This document shows, in pieces, positions 53,718-63,429 of a DNA stretch of 64,000 nt (positions are counted from its first letter, which is position 1; each line of letters starts with the position of its first letter). A program made the position numbers and the translations under genes. A model generated the notes under the pieces. The model did not search any database, was not told the origin of the DNA, and saw nothing but the letters and a program-made list of their open reading frames with translations. This DNA comes from Devosia riboflavina (GTDB lineage: Bacteria > Pseudomonadota > Alphaproteobacteria > Rhizobiales > Devosiaceae), in assembly GCF_000743575.1 (NCBI RefSeq), contig NZ_JQGC01000007.1, positions 1 through 64,000 of the forward strand, written 5' to 3'.

Positions 53718-54716
53718 TTAGGGCGCGCGGCCGCTCGAGCCACGCAGGATGAGTTTGGGGACGAGCCCGATCCGCTGCGGCGGCAAGTCGTTGTTTATGC
53801 CGGTGCCGCCGATGCGGCCGAGCAACTGGCGCATGGCGACGGCGCCCATTTGGCGGAAGGGTACGCGCACGGTGGTCAGGGCCGGGGAGGTGTGCTGCGC
53901 CACGACATAATCAGCATAGCCGACCACGGAGGCCTGTTCCGGCACGTGAATACCCATGCGCAATAGTTCGGTTAAGACGGTGACAGCGACATAGTCCGAC
54001 CCGCAGAAAAAGCCGGTCGGTCGAACGCCGTCTCTGTGTAGCGCTACGAGGGCTTCGCTGAATTCACCGGGTGCGCTGTCGTCGCTCAGCACCAGTTCCC
54101 GCACCCCGACGCCCTCGTGTCCCTCGATGACCTCGAGGAAACTGCGATAGCGAGCCATGCGACGGGGAAAACCAAGCTTGCCATGGACATAGACGAAGCT
54201 TCGATGCCCCTCGGCGAGGAGATACTGCGCCACAGCGCTCGCGCCCTCCTCGTCGACGCCGGATACATAGTCCATTACGTCGAGCGGGGGCAGGGGATCG
54301 CCGACACGAATACAGGGCCTGCCTGTGTTGCGGGCAGCCTCGAGAATAATATCGTCATGCGGGCCGAGCAGCATGAAGCCATCTGCGGTCCTGCCGAGTT
54401 CGGCAATCACGGCGGGATCGTCGGTCAGGCGCACCGCAGCGTTCACCTCGCGCTGCGTCGCTTCGATCTGGGCGCCGGCCTGCACCTCGGTCCAGAGGTT
54501 GCGATACATCACATCGGGGTCGTGGTAGATAATCTCGATGCTGGTTTTTTTCGCTTGAGGCCGGCTGCGGGGGTTGTAGCCAAGGCGCTCGGCCAGTTCG
54601 ACCACGGCGGCACGCGTCGTGGCGCTGACGCCGGAATGCCCACTCAGGGCGCGCGACACTGCGAATTTCGACAATCCCAACTGGTCGGCTATGGATTGAA
54701 CGGTGACGCGCGCCAT
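53718..54716 (-). CDS. LacI-family transcriptional regulator (second of two)
   Basis: A 332-residue protein: MARVTVQSIADQLGLSKFAV and SRALSGHSGVSATTRAAVVE form the LacI headpiece. The periplasmic-binding-type domain follows (TSIEIIYHDPDVMYRNLWTE, GFMLLGPHDDIILEAARNTG, FFCGSDYVAVTVLTELLRMG, LTTVRVPFRQMGAVAMRQLL). It closely resembles the LacI protein at 56591-57649, so the pair arose by duplication. It is the last gene of a four-gene minus-strand operon. The ATG at 54716 begins the headpiece directly. Confidence 0.9.
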   Translation of the reverse strand: MARVTVQSIADQLGLSKFAVSRALSGHSGVSATTRAAVVELAERLGYNPRSRPQAKKTSIEIIYHDPDVMYRNLWTEVQAGAQIEATQREVNAAVRLTDDPAVIAELGRTADGFMLLGPHDDIILEAARNTGRPCIRVGDPLPPLDVMDYVSGVDEEGASAVAQYLLAEGHRSFVYVHGKLGFPRRMARYRSFLEVIEGHEGVGVRELVLSDDSAPGEFSEALVALHRDGVRPTGFFCGSDYVAVTVLTELLRMGIHVPEQASVVGYADYVVAQHTSPALTTVRVPFRQMGAVAMRQLLGRIGGTGINNDLPPQRIGLVPKLILRGSSGRAP

Positions 54717-54753
54717 TAGGCCCTCGGAGTTTCCCCGAGGGTGAGGTGTACGC

Positions 54754-55626
54754 CTAGTCCTTGGCGCCGGATAGTGCGCCAAACACTTCGATCAGCGCCG
54801 AGTGGTCCTTATCCCCAAGTCCCAGGCCGACTGCGGCGTTCATCAATTGCTGGGTGAGCGCCGTTGCGGGAAGGGCCAGATCCATGGCTTTGGCCGCGTC
54901 GGCGGCAAGCGACAGGTCCTTGCGATGAAGGCGAATGCGGAACCCGGGATCGAAGGTCTTGTCGATCATGCGCTGACCGTGCACTTCGAGAATGCGCGAA
55001 GAGGCAAAGCCGCCCATCAGCGCCTGGCGCACCTTGCCGATATCGGCGCCGGCCTTTTGGGCAAAGGTCAGGGCTTCGGCCACCGCCCCGATGGTGAGGC
55101 CGACGATGATCTGGTTGGCGACCTTGGCGGTTTGTCCGTCGCCATTGGCCCCTACATGGGTGATGGCCTTGCCCATTTTTTCGAGCAGCGGCAGGGCGCG
55201 GGTGAAGTCCTCATCGCTGCCGCCGCACATGATGGTGAGCGCCGCGTTGCGCGCCCCCACTTCGCCGCCCGATACCGGCGCATCGAGATAACCCACACCC
55301 TTGGCGCGCAGCCTCTGCGCAAAGGTTTTGGTGGCAACCGGGGAGATCGAACTCATGTCGATGACGAGCTTGCCCTCCGTCAACCCCTCGGCCACGCCAT
55401 TGCTGCCGAACAGCACATGTTCGACGTCAGGCGTATCGGGCAGCATGAGAACGATGATCTCGGCCTTCGCAGCGACGTCGCGGGCGCTGTCCACCGCAAT
55501 GCCGCCCTGGTCGACCAGGAACTGGCTCTCGGGCTTGATGCGATGCAGAAAGACCTTCTGGCCGGTGGCGACAAGATGCTGGGCCATGGGGCGTCCCATG
55601 ACGCCGAGGCCGATGAATCCGATCAT
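54754..55626 (-). CDS. 3-hydroxyisobutyrate/tartronate-semialdehyde-type dehydrogenase
   Basis: A 290-residue beta-hydroxyacid dehydrogenase. MIGFIGLGVMGRPMAQHLVA is the Rossmann motif, VGYLDAPVSGGEVGARNAAL the substrate motif, and GDGQTAKVANQIIVGLTIG holds the catalytic Lys. The C-terminal all-helical domain includes FRIRLHRKDLSLAADAAKAM. The group includes GarR/GlxR (tartronate semialdehyde reductase) and MmsB; the sequence alone does not choose. It lies between a D-2-hydroxyacid dehydrogenase and a LacI gene, which suggests sugar-acid breakdown. Confidence 0.9.
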   Translation of the reverse strand: MIGFIGLGVMGRPMAQHLVATGQKVFLHRIKPESQFLVDQGGIAVDSARDVAAKAEIIVLMLPDTPDVEHVLFGSNGVAEGLTEGKLVIDMSSISPVATKTFAQRLRAKGVGYLDAPVSGGEVGARNAALTIMCGGSDEDFTRALPLLEKMGKAITHVGANGDGQTAKVANQIIVGLTIGAVAEALTFAQKAGADIGKVRQALMGGFASSRILEVHGQRMIDKTFDPGFRIRLHRKDLSLAADAAKAMDLALPATALTQQLMNAAVGLGLGDKDHSALIEVFGALSGAKD

Positions 55627-55645
55627 GTTCAGATCTCCCGTGGGT

Positions 55646-56590
55646 TCAATATCCCGCCTGTTTGTCGACGAGGTTGATCATGTGCTGGTCGGCGCTGTAG
55701 CGCCGAAGGTTTTCGAGAAAAATCTGGAAGCCGCGTTCCCTCGTGCCCGGCGTCGTGGCGCCGTTATGCGGCGTGACGATGGCATTGGGCAGGGTCCAGA
55801 ATTCTGAATCAGGCGGCAATGGTTCGACGCCATGGGCATCAAGACCCGCCCCGGCAATGCGCCGCTCGCGCAAGGCGACGATGAGAGCATTATCGTCGAT
55901 AATGCCGCCTCGCGAAAAGCAGATGATGAACGCCGATGGCTTCATGGCTGCAATGGCCTCGGCATCTATCAGGCCGCGCGTGTCATCGGTCAAAGGCGCG
56001 GTAATCACCACGTGATCGCATTGGCCAAGAAAGTCGGGCAGGCGGTCTTGGGGATAGAATTCGTCATAATTCTCTGCTGGCAGGTTGCGGCGACGCAGGC
56101 CAATGACGCGCATATGGAAAGCCTTCGCCTTGAGCGCCAGGTCGGTGCCCGAATGACCGGCGCCGATAATGCCAAGGGTCTGGCCGTTGAGTTCGCCATG
56201 GGTGTGGCGAGCCCAACGCCGTTCACGTTGTGCCTCGAACCAGCGCCCCGCATCGCGATTGAGCAGCATCATCAACATCATGGCGTGTTCCGCCAGCGGA
56301 ATGGCCCCATTGCCCGCCGACGATGTCAACAGCGCGCGGTGATCGACAAATTCAGGATAGAGTTGCGCATCAGGTCCGGCTGCCCAGCTATGTACCCATC
56401 TCAGCTTGACGGCCTTCGCCAGAAGATCGGCGGAAACCTGGCCGCCGATCACTTCGGCTTCAGACGCCAACGCGGCCAATTCTGCCAGCGAACCCGCGCG
56501 CTTTACCTTGGCGTCGGGCATGGCCTCGGCCACTTCGCCAAGGCGGGCTTCGTCCACATCGCTCGATACGACCACCAATCGCTGCGCCAT
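55646..56590 (-). CDS. D-2-hydroxyacid dehydrogenase family protein
   Basis: A 314-residue NAD(P)-dependent enzyme. The cofactor site is LGIIGAGHSGTDLALKAKAF, with the last Gly of GxGxxG present. The catalytic Arg is in IICFSRGGIIDDNALIVAL, the Glu in LDAHGVEPLPPDSE, and the His in AIVTPHNGATTPGTRE. It would reduce a 2-keto acid or oxidise a D-2-hydroxy acid. It abuts the first LacI gene (56590/56591) and is followed by the 3-hydroxyisobutyrate-type enzyme, so both act under LacI control. Confidence 0.9.
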   Translation of the reverse strand: MAQRLVVVSSDVDEARLGEVAEAMPDAKVKRAGSLAELAALASEAEVIGGQVSADLLAKAVKLRWVHSWAAGPDAQLYPEFVDHRALLTSSAGNGAIPLAEHAMMLMMLLNRDAGRWFEAQRERRWARHTHGELNGQTLGIIGAGHSGTDLALKAKAFHMRVIGLRRRNLPAENYDEFYPQDRLPDFLGQCDHVVITAPLTDDTRGLIDAEAIAAMKPSAFIICFSRGGIIDDNALIVALRERRIAGAGLDAHGVEPLPPDSEFWTLPNAIVTPHNGATTPGTRERGFQIFLENLRRYSADQHMINLVDKQAGY

Positions 56591-57649
56591 TCATTGGCCC
56601 TCCACCGTCGAGATTTCCGGTGCGCCGCGTAGTCGGCTGCGCCAGGACCGGGTCGAGGCTGGCCCCGATGACTGGCGCTCGACCAACTGCGGCACAAGGC
56701 TGACCCGTTGCGCGGGCAGGCCTTCGAGTTCCGAACTGCCTCCGGCACGGCCGAGCAGGATCCGCACCGCCGCCACTCCCATCTGTCGATGAGGCATTTT
56801 TACCGTGGTCAGTTGCGGAGAGATCTGGGTGGCAATGCCATAGTCGGCATGGCCGATGACCGAGACATCCTCCGGCACGCGCAGGCCCATCCGCATGAGT
56901 TCTGAGACGACGGTAACGGCGACGCCGTCGCTGCCGCAGAAGAACGCCGTCGGTTCGAAATCGGCGTTCACCATGGCCAGCAGCGCATCGCGCAGATCGC
57001 TCGCGGCCTGGTCATCCGCAAAGGCGATTTCGCGCAGTTCCATGCCCTCGATGGCATTGATCGCTTCGGCGAAACCGCGCAGGCGCGCATAGCGGCCGGG
57101 ATAGCCCATCCGGCCGTGGGCATAGACGACCCGCCTATGCCCCAGATTGGCGAGGTAGCGCGCCACATAGACGCCTGCCTCGATGTCCGTAGCGCTGATC
57201 TGGTCGATGTCGAGCAGCGGCGGCACCACATGATTTACCACCACGGCCGGCAGCGGGCTCTTGCATATGGCATCGAACATAGTCGGGCTTTGCGGGCCGA
57301 TGAGTACGAAACCGGCCGTATTGGTCTCAAGGCGCTTCAGGATCGATGCATCATCGGTCCAGCGCACCGCCATGTTGTAACCGTTGAGCACGGCTTCGCT
57401 GTCGACCCCGTTCTGTACGTCGATCCAGAGTTCGCGGCTTGCGACCGTCCGATCCCTGAAGATCACCTCGATCGTGGTGCCGATCACCGGCGTGCGGCGG
57501 CGATTCTGATAGCCCAGTTCGGTTGCAGCATTGTGGACCTGCAGACGCGTCGCTTCGCTGACGCCCGGCTTGCCCGTCAGTGCCCGCGAAACCGCAAATT
57601 TCGAAATGCCAAGATGATCGGCGATGCTTTGTATGGTGACGCGAGACAT
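56591..57649 (-). CDS. LacI-family transcriptional regulator (first of two)
   Basis: A 352-residue protein: MSRVTIQSIADHLGISKFAV and SRALTGKPGVSEATRLQVHN form the headpiece. The effector domain (TTIEVIFRDRTVASRELWID, AGFVLIGPQSPTMFDAICKS, FFCGSDGVAVTVVSELMRMG, LTTVKMPHRQMGVAAVRILL) parallels the second LacI protein through its length. Upstream in-frame ATG codons exist, but the headpiece begins at 57649. It heads the minus operon and is divergent from the second Dpp-type operon; a palindrome lies between. Confidence 0.9.
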   Translation of the reverse strand: MSRVTIQSIADHLGISKFAVSRALTGKPGVSEATRLQVHNAATELGYQNRRRTPVIGTTIEVIFRDRTVASRELWIDVQNGVDSEAVLNGYNMAVRWTDDASILKRLETNTAGFVLIGPQSPTMFDAICKSPLPAVVVNHVVPPLLDIDQISATDIEAGVYVARYLANLGHRRVVYAHGRMGYPGRYARLRGFAEAINAIEGMELREIAFADDQAASDLRDALLAMVNADFEPTAFFCGSDGVAVTVVSELMRMGLRVPEDVSVIGHADYGIATQISPQLTTVKMPHRQMGVAAVRILLGRAGGSSELEGLPAQRVSLVPQLVERQSSGPASTRSWRSRLRGAPEISTVEGQ

Positions 57650-58029
57650 GATCCGTGCCTTGGCACGCTCCCTCTGATCGCGTGTTTGGTTGTTTTTCAT
57701 TTGTTATGTTGCTTTTGTTTCGTTTGTCAATGAGCGCGAAACTGCCTTCCAAACGAACTACCAAATTTTCGAAAGCTTTGTGTGGGCGGAAATCGGGAAA
57801 AATGCCAGAAAACGGGAGGTAATCCGCTAAATTCTCCCATCCAAGGGAATTGGTGAGCCAAAATATCGGCACATATGTGCTTGACGCTTTGCATGTTGCG
57901 TGCTCATTGTTTGGCTAAATTGTTGCAAACAAATGGTGCAAAAGCACCTGCAACGAGAGAGGAGGACGTGCAAGTGAAGCCCCGTGCTTTGCCCGCCTTG
58001 GCGCGCGCTTTGTGCCGTCGTGGGCCGCC
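57650..58029. promoter_or_regulatory. Divergent control region with palindrome
   Basis: This 380-bp gap separates the LacI operon from the transporter operon. TTGTTTG (57907-57913) and CAAACAA (57926-57932) form a 7-bp inverted repeat with a 12-bp spacer, about 100 bp before the permease start. Several GTTT-rich copies lie near 57680-57720, close to the LacI start. Both are candidates for LacI-family binding. Confidence 0.45.
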
Positions 58030-59169
58030 ATGACGATTGCGACACAAGAGAGCGAGACCATCGCCCAGAACGAACCGTCGTCCGTCGGCATGGCCACCCA
58101 GCGCCAACTGATCTGGACAAAATTCACCGAGCACAAACTCGCGCTCGCCAGTCTGGTCGTGATCGGGCTAATCTATCTCGTCGGCATTTTCTGCGAGTTC
58201 GTCGCGCCGCGCAGTCCGGAACATTACGACTCCGCCTATACCATGCTGGCGCCTCAGCCCCTGAAGCTGTGGTACACGGATGATGCCGGCCAGACTCAAT
58301 TCGGCCTCCATGTCACGGGCTTTTCGTCCCAGCGCGACCCCAACACACTGCGCCGCATCTTTGCGCCCGATGAATCCGTCATCATTCCCGTCAGCTTTTT
58401 CGTGCAGGGCCAGGACTACAAGCTCTTCAACCTGATCCCGGCCAATATTCATCTCATCGGCGCAGTCGATCCCTCCCAGCCCTTCTATCTCCTCGGTGCC
58501 GACCGTCTAGGTCGCGACGTGCTCAGCCGTGTCGTCTATGGCACGCGCATCTCGACCTCGATCGGTCTTATCGGGGTCGCCATCAGCCTCGTGCTCGGCG
58601 TCATCCTTGGGGGCATTTCCGGCTATTTCGGCGGCTGGGTCGACAATTTCATCCAGCGCGTCATCGAATTCATCATGTCGGTGCCTACCATTCCACTGTG
58701 GATGGGTCTGGCCGCGGCCATCCCGGTCACCTGGTCGCCGATCATGGTCTATCTGATCATTACGATGATCATCTCGCTGATCGGCTGGACGTCCCTGGCG
58801 CGCGAAGTGCGTGGCCGCTTCATGTCCTGGCGCAACGAGCCCTTTGTGGTAGCCGCCCGGCTCGATGGCACCAGCCAGATGACCATCATCGGGCGCCATC
58901 TGGTGCCCGGCTTTGTCTCCCACATCATTGCCTCGGTGACCCTGGCCATCCCCGCCATGATCATCGCCGAAACCTCGCTGTCCTTCCTTGGCATCGGTCT
59001 CCGCCCGCCCGCCGTCAGCTGGGGCGTGCTGCTGCAGGAAGCGCAGAACATCCGCTCCCTCGCCGAAGCACCGTGGCTCCTGACACCGGGCGTTCTCGTC
59101 ATCATCACCGTCCTCGCCCTCAATTTTCTCGGCGATGGCCTGCGCGACGCTGCGGATCCCTACACATGA
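58030..59169 (+). CDS. Dpp/Opp-type ABC transporter permease (DppC-like, long form)
   Basis: A 379-residue permease. HKLALASLVVIGLIYLVGIF is the first helix. A long periplasmic insertion of about 120 residues follows (YDSAYTMLAPQPLKLWYTDD, FFVQGQDYKLFNLIPANIHL) before LLGADRLGRDVLSRVVYGTR, the DppC motif. ISLVLGVILGGISGYFGGWV and the coupling loop FVVAARLDGTSQMTIIGRHL complete it. This long form is typical of carbohydrate-type members of the Opp family. It is the first gene of the operon; no DppB-type partner precedes it, so that gene may lie beyond the window end. Confidence 0.9.
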   Translation: MTIATQESETIAQNEPSSVGMATQRQLIWTKFTEHKLALASLVVIGLIYLVGIFCEFVAPRSPEHYDSAYTMLAPQPLKLWYTDDAGQTQFGLHVTGFSSQRDPNTLRRIFAPDESVIIPVSFFVQGQDYKLFNLIPANIHLIGAVDPSQPFYLLGADRLGRDVLSRVVYGTRISTSIGLIGVAISLVLGVILGGISGYFGGWVDNFIQRVIEFIMSVPTIPLWMGLAAAIPVTWSPIMVYLIITMIISLIGWTSLAREVRGRFMSWRNEPFVVAARLDGTSQMTIIGRHLVPGFVSHIIASVTLAIPAMIIAETSLSFLGIGLRPPAVSWGVLLQEAQNIRSLAEAPWLLTPGVLVIITVLALNFLGDGLRDAADPYT

Positions 59170-60203
59170 GCGACAAACCCCTCCTTTCCATTCGCGATCT
59201 CCAGGTTCAATTCGCCCTGCGTGAAGGCACGATCCGGGCAGTGGACGGTGTCGATCTCGACGCTCATTCAGGCAAGACGCTTTGCATCGTGGGCGAAAGC
59301 GGCTCGGGCAAGTCGATGCTGGCCCGCTCGCTGCTGCAGATCGTGGCCTCGCCCGGCCGGGTCACCGGTGGCGAGATCCTTTTTACGCGGCCCGGCCAAC
59401 CCACCGTCGACATCGCCAGGCTTGATCCAACGGGCAAGCCCATCCGTGCCGTGCGCGGTCGCGACATCGCCATGATCTTCCAGGAGCCGATGAACTCGCT
59501 CTCCCCGATTCACAGCGTCGGTGACCAGCTGGTGGAAAAGATCCTGCTCCACCATCGCATCGGCAAGGCCGCCGCAATCGATCGTGCCGTCAACGCGCTC
59601 GACAAGGTGGGCATCCCCAACCCGCGCCAGCGCCTTAACAGCTATCCCTTTGAATTGAGCGGTGGCATGCGCCAGCGCGTCATGATCGCCATGGCGCTCG
59701 CTTGCGAACCGGCCTTGCTCATTGCCGACGAGCCGACCACGGCGCTCGATGTGACCACTCAGGCCAATATCCTCGATCTCATCGCGGATCTGCAGCGCGA
59801 ACTGGGCATGGGCGTGGTGTTCATCACCCACGATCTCGGTGTCGTCGCCGAGATCGCCGATGAAGTGGCCGTGGTCTATCTCGGCCGCGTCGTCGAACGC
59901 GGTCCGGTCGAGGAAATTTTCTACAATCCTCAGCATCCCTACACGCTGGCGCTGCTCTCCTCCATTCCCAAGCTCGGTGCCCGTCGGGCGAGGGGGCAGC
60001 GCCTGCGGGCCATCGAGGGCATGGTGCCCCATCCGCTCAACCGGCCCAAGGGCTGCCCGTTCAATACACGCTGCGCCGAAGCGCGCGCGGGGCTCTGCGA
60101 TCAGGTCGATCCGCGCAACCTCGAATTGGCGCCCGGGCATTTCGCGGCTTGCCACATGCGTGATCCGGCCATTGTCGGCGACGCCGTGGGAGTATCGGCA
60201 TGA
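59166..60203 (+). CDS. Dpp/Opp-type ABC transporter ATPase (DppD-like)
   Basis: A 345-residue ATPase: Walker [22 protein letters not shown]-loop [20 protein letters not shown], signature [20 protein letters not shown], Walker [22 protein letters not shown]-loop [20 protein letters not shown]. The Cys-bearing end ([18 protein letters not shown]) is usual. The start ATG overlaps the permease stop (ATGA), and the stop overlaps the next ATPase. Long in-frame upstream extensions lie over the permease gene and were rejected. Confidence 0.93.
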   Translation: MSDKPLLSIRDLQVQFALREGTIRAVDGVDLDAHSGKTLCIVGESGSGKSMLARSLLQIVASPGRVTGGEILFTRPGQPTVDIARLDPTGKPIRAVRGRDIAMIFQEPMNSLSPIHSVGDQLVEKILLHHRIGKAAAIDRAVNALDKVGIPNPRQRLNSYPFELSGGMRQRVMIAMALACEPALLIADEPTTALDVTTQANILDLIADLQRELGMGVVFITHDLGVVAEIADEVAVVYLGRVVERGPVEEIFYNPQHPYTLALLSSIPKLGARRARGQRLRAIEGMVPHPLNRPKGCPFNTRCAEARAGLCDQVDPRNLELAPGHFAACHMRDPAIVGDAVGVSA

Positions 60204-61255
60204 ACGTTCAGCCCACCCTCAACGCCGCGCCCGGGCCGGAACTGCTCATGCGGGTGAAGGACCTCAAGGTCCATTTCCCCATCAAGCGCGGCATTCTCAA
60301 GCGCACGGTCGGCCATGTCCGCGCCGTCGATGGCATTAGCCTTGATATCCGCGCCGGTGAAACCCTTTCCATCGTGGGCGAAAGCGGCTGTGGCAAGACC
60401 ACGCTCGGCCAGGCGCTCGTGCGTGTGCTCGAACCCACCAATGGGTCGATAGATTATTTCGGCAAGGATCAGACCGGCACAGATATTGCCCATCTCGGCG
60501 AAACCGAGCTCCGGCCCTATCGCTCCGATATCCGCATGATCTTCCAGGATCCCTTTGCTTCGCTCAATGCGCGGCGTCGGGTCATCGACATCATCGGCGA
60601 GTCGATGCGCAATTTCGGCGTCCGCGACGAGCGCGAACTCGAGAGCCAGGTCGCCGCGCTCTTACGCAAGGTGGGCCTGCGCCCCGAATATATGAACCGC
60701 TTCCCCTATGCCTTTTCGGGCGGCGAGCGGCAGCGCATCGGCATAGCCCGGGCCCTCGCGGTACATCCGCGGCTGGTCGTCGCCGATGAATGCGTTTCGG
60801 CGCTCGATGTGTCGATCCAGGCCCAAACACTCAACCTGATGCAGGACCTGCAGGAAGAGTTCGCGCTGACCTATGTCTTTATCAGCCACGACCTGAGCGT
60901 TGTTGAATATATCTCGGACCGCGTGGCGGTCATGTATGCCGGCCGCGTCGTTGAGCTCAGCGATACCGAGCAGCTTTTCGCCGCACCACGCCATCCCTAT
61001 ACGGCTGCGCTTCTTGCCGCCGTGCCAAGGCCCGATCCGCGTAGCGCCCGTGCCAAGCGCCCGGCCCGCCTCAAGGGCGAGGTCGCCGACCCCGCCAACC
61101 GGCCTACCGGTTGCGCTTTCCATCCGCGCTGTCCCTACGCCACCGACCGCTGCGAGGCCGAAGACCCGCAATTGCGCTCGGTCGGTAGCAGCCTCGTTGC
61201 CTGCCACCACGCCGAAGAATTGATGCTCAAGGGAGTTACTGTCGATGCTGCATGA
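60200..61255 (+). CDS. Dpp/Opp-type ABC transporter ATPase (DppF-like)
   Basis: A 351-residue ATPase: Walker [22 protein letters not shown]-loop [20 protein letters not shown], signature [20 protein letters not shown], Walker [20 protein letters not shown], where the usual Pro after Asp-Glu is Cys; H-loop [20 protein letters not shown]. It overlaps the preceding gene by 4 bp and the glycosidase-like gene by 11 bp, so the operon is tightly coupled. Confidence 0.93.
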   Translation: MNVQPTLNAAPGPELLMRVKDLKVHFPIKRGILKRTVGHVRAVDGISLDIRAGETLSIVGESGCGKTTLGQALVRVLEPTNGSIDYFGKDQTGTDIAHLGETELRPYRSDIRMIFQDPFASLNARRRVIDIIGESMRNFGVRDERELESQVAALLRKVGLRPEYMNRFPYAFSGGERQRIGIARALAVHPRLVVADECVSALDVSIQAQTLNLMQDLQEEFALTYVFISHDLSVVEYISDRVAVMYAGRVVELSDTEQLFAAPRHPYTAALLAAVPRPDPRSARAKRPARLKGEVADPANRPTGCAFHPRCPYATDRCEAEDPQLRSVGSSLVACHHAEELMLKGVTVDAA

Positions 61256-63347
61256 ACAAGAGGCCGGCGCGGGTGTCGCTGCCGATACCAAGAACTGGTG
61301 GAAGCGGCCCTATCGCATGGTGCAGACCAACCTGCGCCAGACCGACGCGCTCTATGATCAGAAGGCGCTCGCCCGCGAGGTCAAGGCTTTCGGCGCCGAC
61401 GTGCTGCTCTACAATATCGGTGGCATCTACGCCTTCTACCCCACCACGCTCGACCTCCATGCCATCAACCCGCATATGAAGGGCGATGCTCTGGGGGATG
61501 CCATCGAGGCTGCCCATTCCGAAGGCATCGCGCTTGTCGGACGCTATGACATGTCCAAGGCCACCCGTCTGGGCTACGAGGCCCACCCCGATTGGTTCGT
61601 GCACAATGCCAGAGGCGAGGCGCTCGAATATAACGGCACTTACCAGGCCTGCGTGAACGGGGGCTGGTATCAGGACTATTCCCTCGAGATCATCTCGGAA
61701 TCTCTGGGCAAATACGACGTTGACGGCGTGTTCTTCAACATGTTCGGCTACACCAATTTCACCTATTCGGGGCACTATTTCGGCACCTGCGTGTGCGACA
61801 ATTGCCGCCGCCGCTTCCACGACATGTATGGCAAGGCCCTCCCGCTCAAGGAGGATTTCTCCGATCCATCCTATGCCGATTATCTGGAGTTCAAGGACCG
61901 CACTTCGCTCGCACTGCGCGCCAAGGTCTACAAGCACATCAAGCAGGTCGCCCCGCAGGTCGCCATGACCGGCCATCGCGGTGACAGCGATCTCATCCGC
62001 ATGGAAACCCAGCGCGCCGTCGACCGGCCGCAACCGGAATGGCCTTATCAGGCCGGGGAACAGGCGCGTTGGGGACAGGCCTATGGTCAGGGCAAGACGG
62101 TGTCCTCGACATCGGCCAATTTCATCGACTTTGCCTGGCGCTTCGTCTCCGAGACCGGGCCCTATCAGCTGGCCCGCGCCGCCCAGCAACTGGGTAGCGG
62201 GGCCACGCTCGACTATTATCTGCTCGGCGTGATGGAGCAGGACGACAAGACCGCCTTCCCGGACACTTCAAGGCTCTTTCATTGGCACAAGGCCAATGAG
62301 CGCCACTATACCGGCCTCAAGCCGGCCTCGAAAATTGCGCTCTATCATTCCCATGCTGTCGTACCCGGACATGGGGCAGGGGGCTATTCCAAGCGCCCGG
62401 CCAGCGGCCATCTCGCCGAGGCCGCCTTCCGCGGCGCCTATCGGGCCCTTGTCGAAGCGCGCCTGCCTTTCGATCTCGTCGTCGACGAGGTCATCACAGG
62501 CGACAAGGGCGCCGATGTGCTCGCGCGCTACGATGCGCTGGTCCTGCCCAATGTCACCTGCATGTCCGATGCCGAAGCCAAGACTATAGACGCCTGGGTC
62601 AAGGCCGGCGGCGTGCTGCTCGCGACGGGCGAAACCGGGCTCTATGACGAAAAGGGGGCGCGGCGTGAAACGCCTGCGCTCAAGAGCCTGCCCATTACCG
62701 ACCGGCCGATGGCACGCCCCAACATGAAGGGGGCCTATTTTCGCGTCACGCCGGGCGAATTGCCGATCAGCGACGACGTCAAGCTCCTGATGCTCGATCA
62801 CACCTATTACGTCGCAGAGGCTGCGCAAGGTTCGGAGACGGTTCTGAAACTCCTGCCGCCGCAACGTTTCGGCCCGCCCGAACTCTGCTTCCCCGACTAT
62901 GAAAGCGACATGCCCGGCGCGATTATCGGCGCCCATGGCAAGGGCAGGGCGATCTATGTGCCCTGGCATGCCGACGCGCTCTACTATCGCGACAGCCTGC
63001 CCCATACCCGGACCTTCCTCACCGATCTTGTCGTCCGCCACATCGCGCCGGCGCCGGTAAAGGTGGAGGGTCGCGGTTCGCTCGAAGTGACGGTGCAGAG
63101 CCAGCCCGCCGAGGGCAATGTGTTGGTCCACCTCATCAATTACAGCGGCCAACGCAACAATCTCTACGAGGACGCGCCGGCTCTGCATGGCCTGCGCCTC
63201 GGTGTTCGCGGGGTCACGGGTGCGGCCCTCGCCCTTGTATCGGGCGAGACGGTCCAGCCTGCGGGCCCCGCCGATAGCGAAGGCTATCTCTGGTACGCGC
63301 TGCCCCCGGTCGAGGCCTTCGAGGCCATCCAGGTCCGCGCCCACTGA
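61245..63347 (+). CDS. Large glycoside-hydrolase-like protein (GHL6/beta-galactosidase-trimerization-like)
   Basis: A 700-residue protein without a signal peptide. The N-terminal two thirds look like a TIM barrel: YRMVQTNLRQTDALYDQKAL, DVLLYNIGGIYAFYPTTLDL, DGVFFNMFGYTNFTYSGHYF, with paired Cys in GTCVCDNCRRRFHDMYG. A middle domain (FRGAYRALVEARLPFDLVVD, YDALVLPNVTCMSDAEAKTI, GGVLLATGETGLYDEKG) is like the flavodoxin-like trimerization domain of GH42 beta-galactosidases. A strand-rich end (VLVHLINYSGQRNN) follows. Candidates for acid residues are in the DGVFFN strand, but no catalytic pair is certain. Between transporter genes, it probably cleaves an imported glycoside in the cytoplasm. Confidence 0.75.
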   Translation: MLHEQEAGAGVAADTKNWWKRPYRMVQTNLRQTDALYDQKALAREVKAFGADVLLYNIGGIYAFYPTTLDLHAINPHMKGDALGDAIEAAHSEGIALVGRYDMSKATRLGYEAHPDWFVHNARGEALEYNGTYQACVNGGWYQDYSLEIISESLGKYDVDGVFFNMFGYTNFTYSGHYFGTCVCDNCRRRFHDMYGKALPLKEDFSDPSYADYLEFKDRTSLALRAKVYKHIKQVAPQVAMTGHRGDSDLIRMETQRAVDRPQPEWPYQAGEQARWGQAYGQGKTVSSTSANFIDFAWRFVSETGPYQLARAAQQLGSGATLDYYLLGVMEQDDKTAFPDTSRLFHWHKANERHYTGLKPASKIALYHSHAVVPGHGAGGYSKRPASGHLAEAAFRGAYRALVEARLPFDLVVDEVITGDKGADVLARYDALVLPNVTCMSDAEAKTIDAWVKAGGVLLATGETGLYDEKGARRETPALKSLPITDRPMARPNMKGAYFRVTPGELPISDDVKLLMLDHTYYVAEAAQGSETVLKLLPPQRFGPPELCFPDYESDMPGAIIGAHGKGRAIYVPWHADALYYRDSLPHTRTFLTDLVVRHIAPAPVKVEGRGSLEVTVQSQPAEGNVLVHLINYSGQRNNLYEDAPALHGLRLGVRGVTGAALALVSGETVQPAGPADSEGYLWYALPPVEAFEAIQVRAH

Positions 63348-63352
63348 TTTGG

Positions 63353-63377
63353 GGAGCCGGCGTGCCCCGCCGGCTCC
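63353..63377 (+). terminator. Intercistronic hairpin before the binding-protein gene
   Basis: GGAGCCGGCG (63353-63362) and CGCCGGCTCC (63368-63377) form a perfect 10-bp stem with a 5-base loop, 5 bp after the glycosidase-like stop. It may protect or separate the message for the binding protein downstream. Confidence 0.6.
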
Positions 63378-63429
63378 AGACCAAGGCGGATACACCGCCA
63401 TAGACCTGAACATGGAGGAGGAGAAACTC

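Noticed and set aside
54802..55677. A 291-codon plus-strand frame opposite the beta-hydroxyacid dehydrogenase
   Set aside because: The minus-strand frame has the Rossmann and catalytic motifs; the plus frame is a compositional shadow.
61236..62189. A 317-codon minus-strand frame opposite the glycosidase-like gene
   Set aside because: It overlaps a coupled operon gene on the other strand, with no start signal or motifs.
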